Positions 52,334-63,199 of a DNA stretch of 64,000 nucleotides are shown one piece after another. This DNA comes from Saururus chinensis. Lineage: Eukaryota; Streptophyta; Magnoliopsida; Piperales; Saururaceae. Within the stretch, counting starts at the first letter, position 1, and each line of letters opens with the position of its first letter. Below the pieces are notes generated by a model, which did not search any database, was not told the origin of the DNA, and was given only the letters and a program-made list of their open reading frames with translations. The stretch covers positions 22,818,563-22,882,562 of the forward strand of contig CP141145.1 in the NCBI GenBank assembly GCA_035235625.1. Direction: 5' to 3'. The position numbers were made by a program, and so were the translations under genes.

Positions 52334-54130
52334 ACTGGATGGTGAACAGTGCACTGCCCCCCTCCTTTGCGTCTGTTCCCTGTGCCCGGTCACCGCCGGC
52401 CGCCGGTGGGCCGCAAGGCCACAGCCACCGGCTCCGCCTCGGTGGTGCGACGCCAGGGGGCCACCGCCCCGGCCGCCTATGGCCGCACCACCTCCTCCCC
52501 CGGTTTGTGCTCTCCCCACTATATATTTTGATTCTGCCGCCGCCGTGGGCTGGCGAGGGCCGCCCGGCCGTCCATGGTTCCGCCTTGGGCCGGCGACGGT
52601 GGGAGGACACCCCTCCCAGCCCCAGACGACCTCTGCTCCGTCGTCCTGCTCCATTTTCCCCATCTGCCTCTGTTTTCTGCCCCCTCTGTATCGTGCCGTT
52701 CCACCGCCACCACGGGCCGGCACGACCCGATCGGCCGGCCACGGCTCTGCCCTGGGCCGGTGACGGTGGGAGGCTATCCCTCCTGGCCCGGTGGGCCTCC
52801 GTTCCGCCGCCCAGTCCTCATCCCCCTCTCTGCCCTGTTTTGTCGACGCACTGTTTTGGGTAAACAGTGGTCGACGGTGGTGATTCGTGACCGATTCGAC
52901 CTCTCTCGAGCCCCGCCTTGGTCCGGCGAAGGCTAGGGACCAATCCATCCAGCCCGGTTCCATCCCCGCTGTCGTCCTCTGCTCCGCCCAGTCCGATTTG
53001 CGCGGTACTGTGGGTGGATTTTCCAGTGAGTTGGCACCGCCATCGTTGGCGGGTGAGGGTGACTTGACCACCGTGGCTCTGCCCCGGCCTGGCGATGGCC
53101 CAGGGATGGCCCCACTCACCTGAACCGATTCAGCCTCTATCGCCTCGGTATCTCCTCTGCTCAGATCAGTCGTCCCCTATTTTTGGTCTACGTCCGTTTT
53201 GGACGTTGTGACTGCCGCCATGAGTCAGATGCCGGACTTGACCTAGCGGACCTTAGTTCATCTCCACCCTGGCCCGGTGATGCCAATGGGCCACCCCTCT
53301 GGGCCTTGTTTAGCCTTGTGGCCCGTAGCCGCAGCTAGTTCCGCATTACCGACATGTGTGTCGTTGATCCTTCTTGCCCATTTTACGCCGTTGGTACCGA
53401 ACGGCCTCGGGCAAGAATTTGTATGACTTACCGTGACCGAAGGTGGATGAGTTCATCTGCACAGGCCTTGGCCAGTGACGGCCTCATGGCCTTTGCTCAA
53501 CCCTGAACCCTCCCCCTACTCTCTGTCGTGCGAGATGCACAACCGCCCGCACCATGGGTATTGGTTGTGGGTGGCGATCGGCGATGTCGCCGCTTAGCTT
53601 GGCCACCGTTAGGGCCTTAGCTCTGTTGGCTTTTGTGGGCCTTGGGTCGTCTTCGTTCAGCCCTCTCCCCCGCCCCTTTGGGTCGCGTGTGCATGTGGCC
53701 ACACATGTACTTCTGGGTTAGGCACCGCATTTGCGCTGCCTGACCATCGGTTGGCTTTGCCACCGAGTGGAGTTGACACAGAGTCGTCCTCCACCACCTC
53801 TCCTTTGTCCTCGAGCGTTGCCCCACGCTCTTTGCCCTTATGTGGGCCCATGTTGATCCGAAATCGTTGCCGTTGGGTGCTGTCCACTGCCGATTTCAAC
53901 GTCTTGTGGCCTGCTGTGCACATTTTAGCCACCGGCCCATCTTTAGTGGGTATACCCTTGACTTCTAGTCGCACCGCCACATATGTTGGAACAACTTTTC
54001 TCCTGGCCGCCTTAGTGTGCTGCCATGGATCGCGGGTTTTGCTGCATTGATTTCTGACACCCTGTTTGGCCGTGATAGTTCCGGCACTTCGTAAAACCCT
54101 CGGGACAGTAGCTCTCTCATCCAGGCAACG
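52330..54130. repeat. GC-rich block of the giant LTR with degenerate repeats
   Basis: GGGCCGGCGACGGTGGGAGG near 52590 recurs as GGGCCGGTGACGGTGGGAGG near 52753. Looser relatives, such as CCxxCCTGGCGATGG, lie downstream near 53085 and 53270. Long open frames on both strands here follow from the high GC content and are not regarded as genes. Confidence 0.6.
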
Positions 54131-55111
54131 GTTTTGACAGCCAACTCTGCCGCTGACACCGCCACTGTCGTGTGCTCGCCATCAAACATCATGATTACGA
54201 GGTAGGGGAGCTTTGAACTCGTAAATTCATGAAGCATGCTTTGAATGAGTAGCAGCATGCTAAGATTGTATGATTCCATGCTTGGATGTTAAGTAACGAT
54301 CATATTACATGATGTGCGTGTAAGCATGATTGTATGGTATGATTGATATGCATGAGATGTATGCACGTTTTATGGATGTGGATTATGTATGCGCTAGCGA
54401 TGGCTAGCAAATATGTCAGTATGCTACGTATGTGTTATGCATGTGCTAGTGATGGCTAGCGTGCATGTTTGGTGTCACGCCCCGACGATGCCCGACCCGA
54501 GCCGAACCCGGTCCAAGGGCCGGTCAAGCGCGCGGGGGCGACGAAGTGAAATTGAGAAACGATTCTAGCGGAAGACTTAATCCCTAACCACGGGCGATTA
54601 ACAGCAACACGGAGTGCGCACAATCCTTTGAGCAAGAGTAAATAAAAGGGAAAGAAAAGGTGTTGCTTAACACAAAGTAAACAACAATCTCAAACCCACA
54701 AGCTTAGTTTAAGTAAAGCCCACACCGGCTCAAAATAAGTCATAAGCAAACATAACTGTAACATGTGACATAAATCCACAACAAGAACCCTACACAAAGG
54801 TTCGAACATAAAGCATGAAAGAAACGATGATAAGTCACGCAACGATCTCCATCATCACACCCAAGCTACCTCTGACCTTTCCTCAAAAAGGCAATCCTGT
54901 CCGTCTGCGTGTCGCACCACGCAGCCCCAAATCAAAACACAAAAGAGGGGTGAGTTTTAACACTCAGCAATGGTTTTAATATCACTGTCAACGTAGAAAA
55001 TACGATAGCTTAGAAATGAGATCGTTTCAGATCAAAGGTTTACATGGTGCATCACTTTCTGATCACACATTCATATCACTTAACACTGCATAAAAATGCA
55101 TAATTCAACCT

Positions 55112-55210
55112 GCATGGATGTATCTCTAGCATACATATTCCCACATGCATTCACATCATAACCAATCCCGCATGGATGTATCTCTAACATACTTATTCCC
55201 ACATGCATAA
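55112..55210. repeat. 58-bp tandem duplication in the nested LTR
   Basis: GCATGGATGTATCTCT starts at 55112 and again at 55170, continuing through TTCCCACATGCAT. Confidence 0.85.
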
Positions 55211-55632
55211 TGTTATCACAATCAACCTCCATCAAGGAGTAATCACACATTGACGTCACACAGACGGGAGCATAGACAAGGCCACGAAGGCATGTCATGG
55301 TACAAAATTCTACACAAGAATTCAAGAAAGATCGGGGTTGTCAATCCCTAATACTGCTCGCCCTGGACGATCCTGGCCAAGGATGTCCCATTCTCACACA
55401 GAGAATCTAGAGCAGGGGTGTTCGCCCAGGGACATCTCCTGCGGAGGGAAGAGCCCGAGTTCTCACACAGAGAACCCTAGAACACGTGGTAGCGGGGTGC
55501 ACACGGCATACCACACTGGATTCTCAGGGTCCAGATGACACACATAATGATATTCTCACATATCCGCAAGACAAGTACACAACTCGTCCCCACATTATTC
55601 CATTAAACAAGACTCAACCCGGGGAGTGCACT

Positions 55633-55724
55633 CGTTCCACACAGGAACTCCAAATCGTTCCACACAGGAACTCCAAATCGTTCCACACAGGAACTTCAAA
55701 TCGTTCCACACAGGAACTTCAAAT
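55633..55724. repeat. 23-bp minisatellite, four units, in the nested LTR
   Basis: CGTTCCACACAGGAACTCCA plus AAT repeats four times. Units 1 and 2 carry CTCC and units 3 and 4 carry CTTC. Each unit contains the inverted pair GTTCC and GGAAC. Confidence 0.95.
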
Positions 55725-58700
55725 CAAAATATGTCCTTTCGGACCAATCAACTTGCGATTAATCCACGACCGATAAACCCGGCACGCAATTCCATCACAT
55801 TGCATCCAATCGGTCAAATTCGATTAATCACGATGAAGCCTCAATTGGAAATCCATTTTCATGATGCGTGCAACATGGTACATGCGTGGGCAAAGCATAC
55901 ATGAACCCTAATCATGATAAGTGCTCTCACCAGCCCCTAATGCATCATTCATAATCACGATATTAAGCTTCAAACATCATCATTTAACCCCCACATGTGT
56001 GTGTGTGTAACTAGTAGAAGCCTTTCACATGATGCATATTAACATGCTTGAAAATCAACTCACTACCACACTACACATGTGAATTTCTACCTAAACATGA
56101 ATTCCAGCGGAAATCATAGTAGAAGAATCGTTGAAATCTTAGCTAGATTCAAAACTCAACCACAAAGGCTAAACACCTATAACATCATTCATTTCATCAT
56201 TGAGTCATGGCATTCACCAACATTCACACACCATTAATCACAATTTATCATGACAAATCTGTCCAACAATGATTGTAGTCCCTCTTGAAATATGTTTAAC
56301 CAAAGGGAAACAACTATTCATAATTTCAAAATAACGATTCCAACATCATGCCACAAAATATAAGTCATTCCACCATCACTAAGCATATATCTCAACTCCA
56401 TAAACTCAATAGCATGCATTTCCAGTAGCCTAACATAGCTTAAAACACTCCACATTCATATAAAATTGGCAAGCCAAAGTGGAATCATCAAAATAGGCAT
56501 TATACACACAACATACAATTTCCTGTGTAGCCGATCGATCGCCCTTCAGGCCGTTCGATCGGTTACACGCAAAATTTTCAAATTTTCAGTTCAGCCGATC
56601 GATCGCCCTGCAAGGCCGATCGATCGCCAACACGGCAGAACAGTCATCTTCTTCCTTTCGCAAAATCAAACCGAGACACCATAGATAACACTTCAAATCC
56701 ACATCTAGCACCCTAATCATCATCAAAAGTCCTCCTTGACTTCCAGAATATCAAACCAAACCATAATAATGCAAAACCCTAAGAAATCGGGATTAAATAA
56801 TTCCATTTTCTAATCTTACCATTAACACACTAAATCAAGCAAACCATTTCGAAATAAGCCAAAAATGAAGAGTTTTACCATGGATAAACAGAGATTTCGA
56901 AGACCCATTACCTCAGCACTTGATTAAGCTCGGATTGAAGAGTCACCCTTCTTGAAATCCTTGAAAACACAATGAGTTTGAATCAAACACCAATAGAAAT
57001 CGATTTACTTAAGAAATCCTTAATTGAATCTTAGATCTAGGGCTTGTTGGTAGTAAAAATCGAATTTTGAAAGTTAGGGTTTGTAGTAAAACACAAATCA
57101 GTAGCTTTTGATGGTCAAAAACGAATTGAATCAAGGGGAAAATGGTAGATTTAGAAGAAATTAAGAGAAAAGCCATGGATTAGTGCTTAGTTAGAGCAAG
57201 CTTACCTTAATCGGCTTCTAATTCGGGCCTAAGTGGGGATTAGGCCAGACCTCCTTCCTTAGCCTATTCCCAAAAATGGAAATGGCTCAGGTTTGCCCTT
57301 TTATAGTAAGGGTTGGGGTAGGCAAAGGTAAGTTTTGGGGTGTAAATATGAAAAGTAGGCTAAAAGTGGTTATTTTGCAAATTTAAGCACGAATTAAGCC
57401 TAATAAAATTCTGAAAATTTTTGTGTGACCTTAAGTATATGTCTAGGTTCATTTGACACAAAAATAAAATTTTCGACCGTGGGGCCCACAGGGGTCCCGC
57501 CAAAACCCTAATTTTTGGGAAAATAGTGAAAATTCCGAAAAATCTCAAAAATTCACATTTGGTTTAAAATCACTTAAAACCACTAATATTGAAGTTAATT
57601 TTGGTTAAAACCATCACAAACTCTATTTATTTACAAAATCATCGAATAAGATCAGAAAACACGTAAATCTCACGATAATCAATAATTAAAGAAAACCAAA
57701 ACCGGTTTAAAGATGAGGGTCCTTACATTTGGAGTATGTATGAATTATGCCTGTGCTAGTGATGGCTAGCGTGCATGTTTGGAGTATATATGTATGCATG
57801 TGCTAGTGATGGCTAGCGTGCATGTTTGAAGTATGTATGAATGTCTGTGCCTATGCTAGTGATGGCTAGCATGCATGTTTGGAGTATGTATGTATGCATG
57901 TGCTAGTGATGGCTAGCGTGCATGTTTGAAGTATGTATGAATGTGTGTGCATGTGCTAGTGATGGCTAGCGTGTATGTTTGATGTATGCACTAGTGATGG
58001 CTAGTGAGCATGTTTGTAAGATGCGGATGTATGACCGTATGTGTATGTTATACGTATGAGTGAGACATACATATGTATGATGGCTTTTTGCCTATGATAT
58101 GGGTATGTGTAAGTGTATGTGGGCAGCGGTATGGGCGATGGACAGTAAGAGGTGACAAAGGTTTTGTTTTAATTTGGATATGGATGTGTAAGCGTATGAC
58201 GGATGACAGAGAATATGGGTATGACAGGTAAGGTTTGTCAGATAGTGAGAGTGTTCATAATTGTACAAGCATAACATACAGATTATGAAGTGAAAAGTAA
58301 GCATAATAAGTGAGATATAAGTAAGAGGGCGACAACTGGGTTGGCTCTTAGGAGCTTCATTTGATGATGTCAGTGTAAGATGTTTTGGCCATAAGATGGA
58401 TGACGAAGTATGTTAGACTGTAAGGGTTTGGTGTACGATGAGTTTTGTCCATGATGTGGACGGGTAAGTGAAGTCTGCTGCCTTGACGAACTGGGGTTTC
58501 GATATGGCTCAGCTTCAGTGTGATCAGTCAAGGACTGTGAGTTTGTGTGGCATAATTGTACCGCATAATATACTTAATTCAAACTTTAATTATAAACACA
58601 ACTAATGATAGCGTTGTGATTTTGAGACCTGAGGGTTTGACGGATTAAGTTCCGTGTTTGTGCTGGCTGCTAATGAGTCGGCCGAGCATTTCTCATGTCT

Positions 58701-58730
58701 TGCCATGGTGTTTATCCTGCGGGATGTTGT

Positions 58731-58920
58731 CTGTGTGTTGTATAGAGCACCGGACTTCTAATGCTCTGTTGAGAGCGATGTACGTTTCTGACCTTGTCTG
58801 TGTGCTGTATGAAGCCCAGACGTCTGATGCTCTGCTGAGAGCGACGTATGTTTCTGATTTGGTCTGTGTGCTGTGTAAGCCCAGACGTTTGATGCTCTGT
58901 TGAGAGCGTTGTATGATTCC
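58731..58920. repeat. Minisatellite of about 66 bp, three units
   Basis: The unit begins CTGTGTGCTGTATGAAGCCC and includes GATGCTCTGCTGAGAGCG. The third unit is shorter and runs into different sequence. It lies in the giant LTR. Confidence 0.88.
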
Positions 58921-58987
58921 ACCCAAGAGTGGCACTGTATGTTTTTGTCGAAGTGACACTTTATGATTTCTGCCCAAGAGTGGCATT

Positions 58988-59092
58988 GGCACTATAAGAC
59001 CCATTATGGTGGGCAATTCACTGGCACTATAAGACCCATTATGGTGGGTAATTCTATGGCACTATAAGACCCATTATGGTGGGCAACTGTAT
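58988..59092. repeat. 35-bp minisatellite, three units
   Basis: GGCACTATAAGACCCATTAT begins each unit, followed by GGTGGGyAA. A fourth, partial relative lies just downstream near 59090-59105. Confidence 0.93.
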
Positions 59093-59333
59093 GACCCCTT
59101 ATGTGTGAGTATTTATGTTTGCGCGCTCAGGTAAGTAGTATCATGGATCTACTCTTACCTCTTTGATCTAGTGCCCCATGAGCATTGGTGTGCCTTACCT
59201 TCAGAAAAGTCCATGGCGTCTAGTCACTCCTCGGAGGTTAAGGTGTTGCCCCAGTGGCATTCTTTTTCCTTTTCGATGTTGGAGCTTATTAGTTGTAATG
59301 AGCTTCAGTGGTCGTTGATATGTGTACGATTAT

Positions 59334-59463
59334 GAGCATGACTGTAAGCGTATGAGTATGAGCACGACTGTAAGCGTATGAGTATGAGCACGACTGTAAG
59401 CGTATGAGTATGAGCACGACTATAAGAGGATGTGTATGAGCACAACTATAAGAGTACAAGTAT
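59334..59463. repeat. 26-bp minisatellite, five units
   Basis: The unit is GAGCACGACTGTAAGCGTAT plus GAGTAT. The last two units have diverged, with ATAAGAG in place of GTAAGCG. Confidence 0.93.
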
Positions 59464-59587
59464 GATTGTACGAGTAAGGTCGTACAAGTATGTGTATGTT
59501 GTACGAGTATGCGTACAATGGTACGAGTAAGTTTGTATGACCCTGGATAAGGGTGTTTGTGTAAGTTTAATTTGATGGTATGACTTT

Positions 59588-59699
59588 GGCACGTTGGTGC
59601 TTTTGGTATGATTTTGGCACGATGGTGCCTTTGGTACGATTTTGGCACGATGGTGCATTTGGTATGACTTTGGCACATTGGTGCATTTGGTATGTTTGT
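59588..59699. repeat. 28-bp minisatellite, four units
   Basis: GGCACGATGGTGCxTTTGGT begins each unit. The inner GCACxxxGGTGC is a short inverted repeat in every unit. Confidence 0.93.
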
Positions 59700-60378
59700 A
59701 TGCGTATGAGCATGATATCGATATGCTTCTACTTCATGTTTGAGTTGCATGAACACATGCATTTATGAACTTATTGAGTTCACTATTGGGATTTCCCCTA
59801 CTGGGTATTTTCCTACTGAGTATAAAAATACTCATTACCCTACTTTTTAGCCCCGTTGTATGGGAGGTTTTGCAGGTTGTGCGGAGAGCTCCTGGAGATG
59901 AACGCTCGTTTCAGTGGTGGATTGATTCCCGTTGACTCAGGTATATGCTTCACTCACTGCGAGTTTATTTGTGCCATGATCTCCTGTATTGAGTGAGAAG
60001 AGAAGTTAGATGTTTATATTCTAGACTTTCATTTGGATTAGTCTGTGGACTGTTATGGGACTTGCACTCAGGGATGCCTGGGAGGGATTTGTATTTAAAA
60101 GTCTATGATCATAACAATTTATTCGTACTTGTGTTTTCGGGTAGCGCCTGATGATATTTGCTTTGGCCATACGATGTTTGACCGTATGATGAAAATATTT
60201 AGATGGAAAATGGATATTTACTGTTTTAAATTATAAACTGTTTTATTAGGTTTTGGTTTCGTCATTTTTCCTCCGATTTACAGACGTTATATTGCAAAAA
60301 TTTTCCTTTAATTTTAAGGAAAATGTGTGAAAAATCTTGGGCGTTACAATTATACTCTTAACTAAACACGGGTTTACA

Positions 60379-62480
60379 TACCAAACTCTCCATTCTTGTC
60401 TAATAGATTATATATATAATCCCGTAGCAATATAATCATAATGATTCAATTTTTGTATTCCATAGCTAAATTGAACCATAATCTATATTCATTATCTTAC
60501 CCACAAGCTATTTTAATCATTCAAAATTTGCTTCTTCATGATTTAAATAACAAAGAGTTTGAAGTTTAGCAATCTGACTTGTTTCCTCTATGCACTTCAC
60601 TGATCCGGTAGATTTTGTTTATTCCTTCCTTTGCTCGTTGACTAGAGTTTGTTTGTTAAGAAATGATAATCTTAGCTCATCAAAGGGTATTTACATAAGA
60701 AAGGAAAAACTAAATTTGGTACATAACAATCAATTTCGGATGATTTTTACACTCATCAGCACAACTGCCCCATACACTTACATATCATTGGATCTTCGAA
60801 TGAAACCGAGAAACTCGTTCCATTTCATAAACATGTCATTTCCTACTAACAGTAAGATGAGGCTTTTGTTAATAGGCTCGTTGATACACCGGTGATAGCG
60901 TTGACAACACACCCAATAGAAAATTAGATTCTATTCTAAATCCGATATTTTTAATATAAAAAATACCTTAACATTGTTGATTTCACATTAGGAGAAAGAA
61001 AGTAGGGAGAAAGAAAAGGATGGTGTTTGGTGTTTTATCTCTTTTGAGTGGGAATGAGTTAAGGAGGCTGCACATCTAAATTCACTTTTAATGCAAAATC
61101 TCTATAGAAGTTATGACTTATGCCAAAGGTGACTTAGGGAAAGATTGTTTATGGGAAAATTGCCACAATCCTAAGAATGGGAGATTCAAAGTTACCGTAG
61201 GCTCAAAATGCTAAGGAACAACCAAAAACTACATTTGCATGTATTGTCTTCACATTCTAGAATGGATTATAATTCTGCTGCTTGGAGACTTGTGAGAAGC
61301 ATGTGATGTGATACTATAAGAAAAGACAGTACATTATGAAAGAATGCATTGTTATTTGCATAACTGAATCTATGTGAAATTTGGGTCTCATTGAATTATG
61401 TTGGCAGTTAATAGAGAGGATCATATATTATTAGAAGTTTGGAATGGAATCCCAAAAACATATAATCCTTCTCAATCGATCAAATTTCAATGCGACAATA
61501 GAGGACAATGGTTGATGATTTTATCCTTCCTAAAATCTTTAGCAAAGAGTGTTGGGAATAAGAGTACAAATAGTGGGCTAAAAAATAAGTTAAAATAACA
61601 ATTCATTATTTCCAACCTAGGTGAGTGCAGTGTGAAGATTAACAATTATCTACATTCAAGCCCAATCAAGCAAACGTAATAAAATATACAAATTTATCCT
61701 GCTTTGGTCAATTACCAATGGCATAAGCAAGTTTCAATATAATTCAAGTGAATGTTGCAAAAACTTACCCACAGACAAAGCCTCAAATCACTTGCCAACA
61801 CCCTCTTTTGAAGCATACAAAATGAGTATAAACAATTCCAAAGCTATAGTTAAATGCCCAAAACCATACAAAAAATAAGAGCTAAAGAACCTACTTTCCT
61901 GTTTTATCACTTGTGTCACAAAAGCCAAAAAAGTCTCACAACTTATTCACACAAGCTCATGTCATATGTATTGTATATATAAACAATGGAAACCCAACAT
62001 AAAGTAGAATCTAACTAAGATTCTTCATTTTCCCCTTTCTTACTTTGAGTTACTTTCACCTCACTCATATCTTTTTCATAATAGAAGTCATTAAAAGAAT
62101 TTTTTTCATAAAATATATTCCAACATCTCTACCTTGACATGAATTCTAGAAGATATCAAAACAAAGAATTTGTACATTTCCTCACTTAGATAAATACATC
62201 TCTCCACCTCAACAAGATTTTCAAGCCTCAAAATCAATTGACTACTAACAAACGAGTCGATCTTCACCTTGACCGAAAATCCCCATAGCCATGCATGCCT
62301 GAAAGTGCCAATATGCACCTAAAGGTGCCCAGCTCTAATGTAAATCAAGCAAGTTTGAACATATGAAAGCACTAAGCCCATCATCCCCAAAGCAAGATCA
62401 CGAATTAGTCTTTAGTAGATTAACAAGTTCCTAACCATTAATGCAAACCAAGATGCTTCCAATACAAATACCATTAAACT
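60379..62480. other. AT-rich spacer, no supported gene
   Basis: The open frame at 61398-61598 reads MLAVNREDHILLEVWNGIPK and ends with a lysine-rich tail. It is not clearly related to any family I know. Nothing else stands out. Confidence 0.45.
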
Positions 62481-62489
62481 CAAAAGATG

Positions 62490-63130
62490 AAGGTGGATTA
62501 ATAATAATTAAAGAATCACAAGATGCATCTAATGCTAGGACACCAAAGGAGTAGATGTAGTATCAACTATAACTTTGTTTCACTAACTACAACTACTCCA
62601 CCTAAAACTTGACTGTTCTGTGAGAAATGCATGTTCATATGAGATGTCCTTCTCCAAAGTAGTCAATGCCTCAATGTCACCTTTAGAGTTGCTTTATACA
62701 TCACGATCTGATAGTCTTTAGACTCCAAAGTACCAATGAGATCAAATTCTTCTTCAAGTCTTGGACATATCAAATATTATGCAAAATGCCAATTGTGCCA
62801 TCATGCAACTTTAACCGAATGGTAATTAATCCAAGTGTCTTACAGGTTGTGTCATCACCCATAAAAATATACCATTGTCCAACTCTTGAAAGCTTAAACA
62901 AATTTCTATTGGAATACTTTTGATAGGTTCAACCAAAATCCAAAAGCCACTTCTCAGATTGGCAACTCAATGATAAGTGAATGAAAACAAAATCTTCATC
63001 ATAGTCAACATCAGAATGTACAATACTACCAGTCGATCTTTCTTATCATTGTTTCAACTCAAGACAATTTTTCTTCTAGTGCCCCTTCTTATGACAATGG
63101 TCATGCCATTCATCTTTTGGAGTGCAATGA
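62490..63130 (-). mobile_element. Ty1/Copia fragment (gag end and protease), broken
   Basis: On the minus strand, near 63095-63045, the text reads HCHKKGH and KKNCLELK, a Copia gag zinc-knuckle motif. It is followed by protease-like text around 62960-62780 (MGDDTTCKTLGLITIRLKLH) and then by DLKKNLISL near 62745, all hallmarks of Copia polyproteins. No LTR or later domain is seen. It is an old piece with many breaks. Confidence 0.7.
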
Positions 63131-63199
63131 CTCTGATTTTCGAATGTGATTTTATGTCTTTAATAATGCTTATATTCAAGTTTTATCAAATTGTGTTTA

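Larger units (their letters stand above)
54473..57728 (-). mobile_element. Solo LTR, 3256 bp, nested in the giant LTR
   Basis: It starts TGTCACGCCCCGACG and ends GGGTCCTTACA, with perfect target duplication TTTGG at 54468-54472 and 57729-57733. A TATA-like CTATAAAAGGG on the minus strand (about 57297-57307) shows its sense. There is no internal region. Partial copies of the same family form the palindrome at 1-2364. Confidence 0.88.
54300..58015. repeat. Minisatellite GCTAGTGATGGCTAGCGTGC, split by the 3.26-kb solo LTR
   Basis: Units of about 40-50 bp with the core GTGCTAGTGATGGCTAGCGT occur about twice at 54385-54472 and six times at 57729-58015. The solo LTR is inserted within one unit, so the array predates it. 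Confidence 0.88.
52041..60348 (+). mobile_element. Giant solo LTR, about 5.05 kb, interrupted by another solo LTR
   Basis: It starts TGTAAAGTCCCTGA and ends TTGGGCGTTACA, with perfect target duplication ATTAT at 52036-52040 and 60349-60353. No second copy of either end, no primer site and no gag-pol are seen, so it is a solo LTR. Without the insert (54473-57728) and its duplicated 5 bp it is about 5047 bp. LTRs of this size are known for Ogre/Tat-type Gypsy elements, but the clade cannot be read from an LTR alone. It holds a GC-rich block (52330-54130) and several minisatellites. Confidence 0.85.
51093..60378 (-). mobile_element. LTR-like remnant of about 1 kb that hosts the 5-kb solo LTR
   Basis: The left part (51093-52040) starts TGTCACACCCCATGA. 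After the nested insertion, 60354-60378 ends GGGTTTACA. On the minus strand this would start TGTAAACCCGTG and end GGGGTGTGACA, like other Gypsy LTRs here, with a size of about 970 bp without the insert. The outer flanks (TTGAG and TACCA) do not match, so its integrity is unproven. Confidence 0.42.

Noticed and set aside
52256-53119. 287-codon open frame on the minus strand in the giant LTR
   Set aside because: It lies in a GC-rich, repeat-bearing block with long open frames on several strands. The composition (G, R, P, A) and lack of any domain fit a by-product of base composition.
57735-59699. Tandem arrays as a possible CRISPR-like or satellite locus
   Set aside because: Unit lengths differ between arrays, no constant repeat with unique spacers exists, and all lie inside one plant LTR.
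61398-61598. 66-codon open frame with some likeness to the ORF1 of CACTA transposons
   Set aside because: The resemblance (an RGQ and SFL pattern) is too short and loose, and no transposon ends are near.
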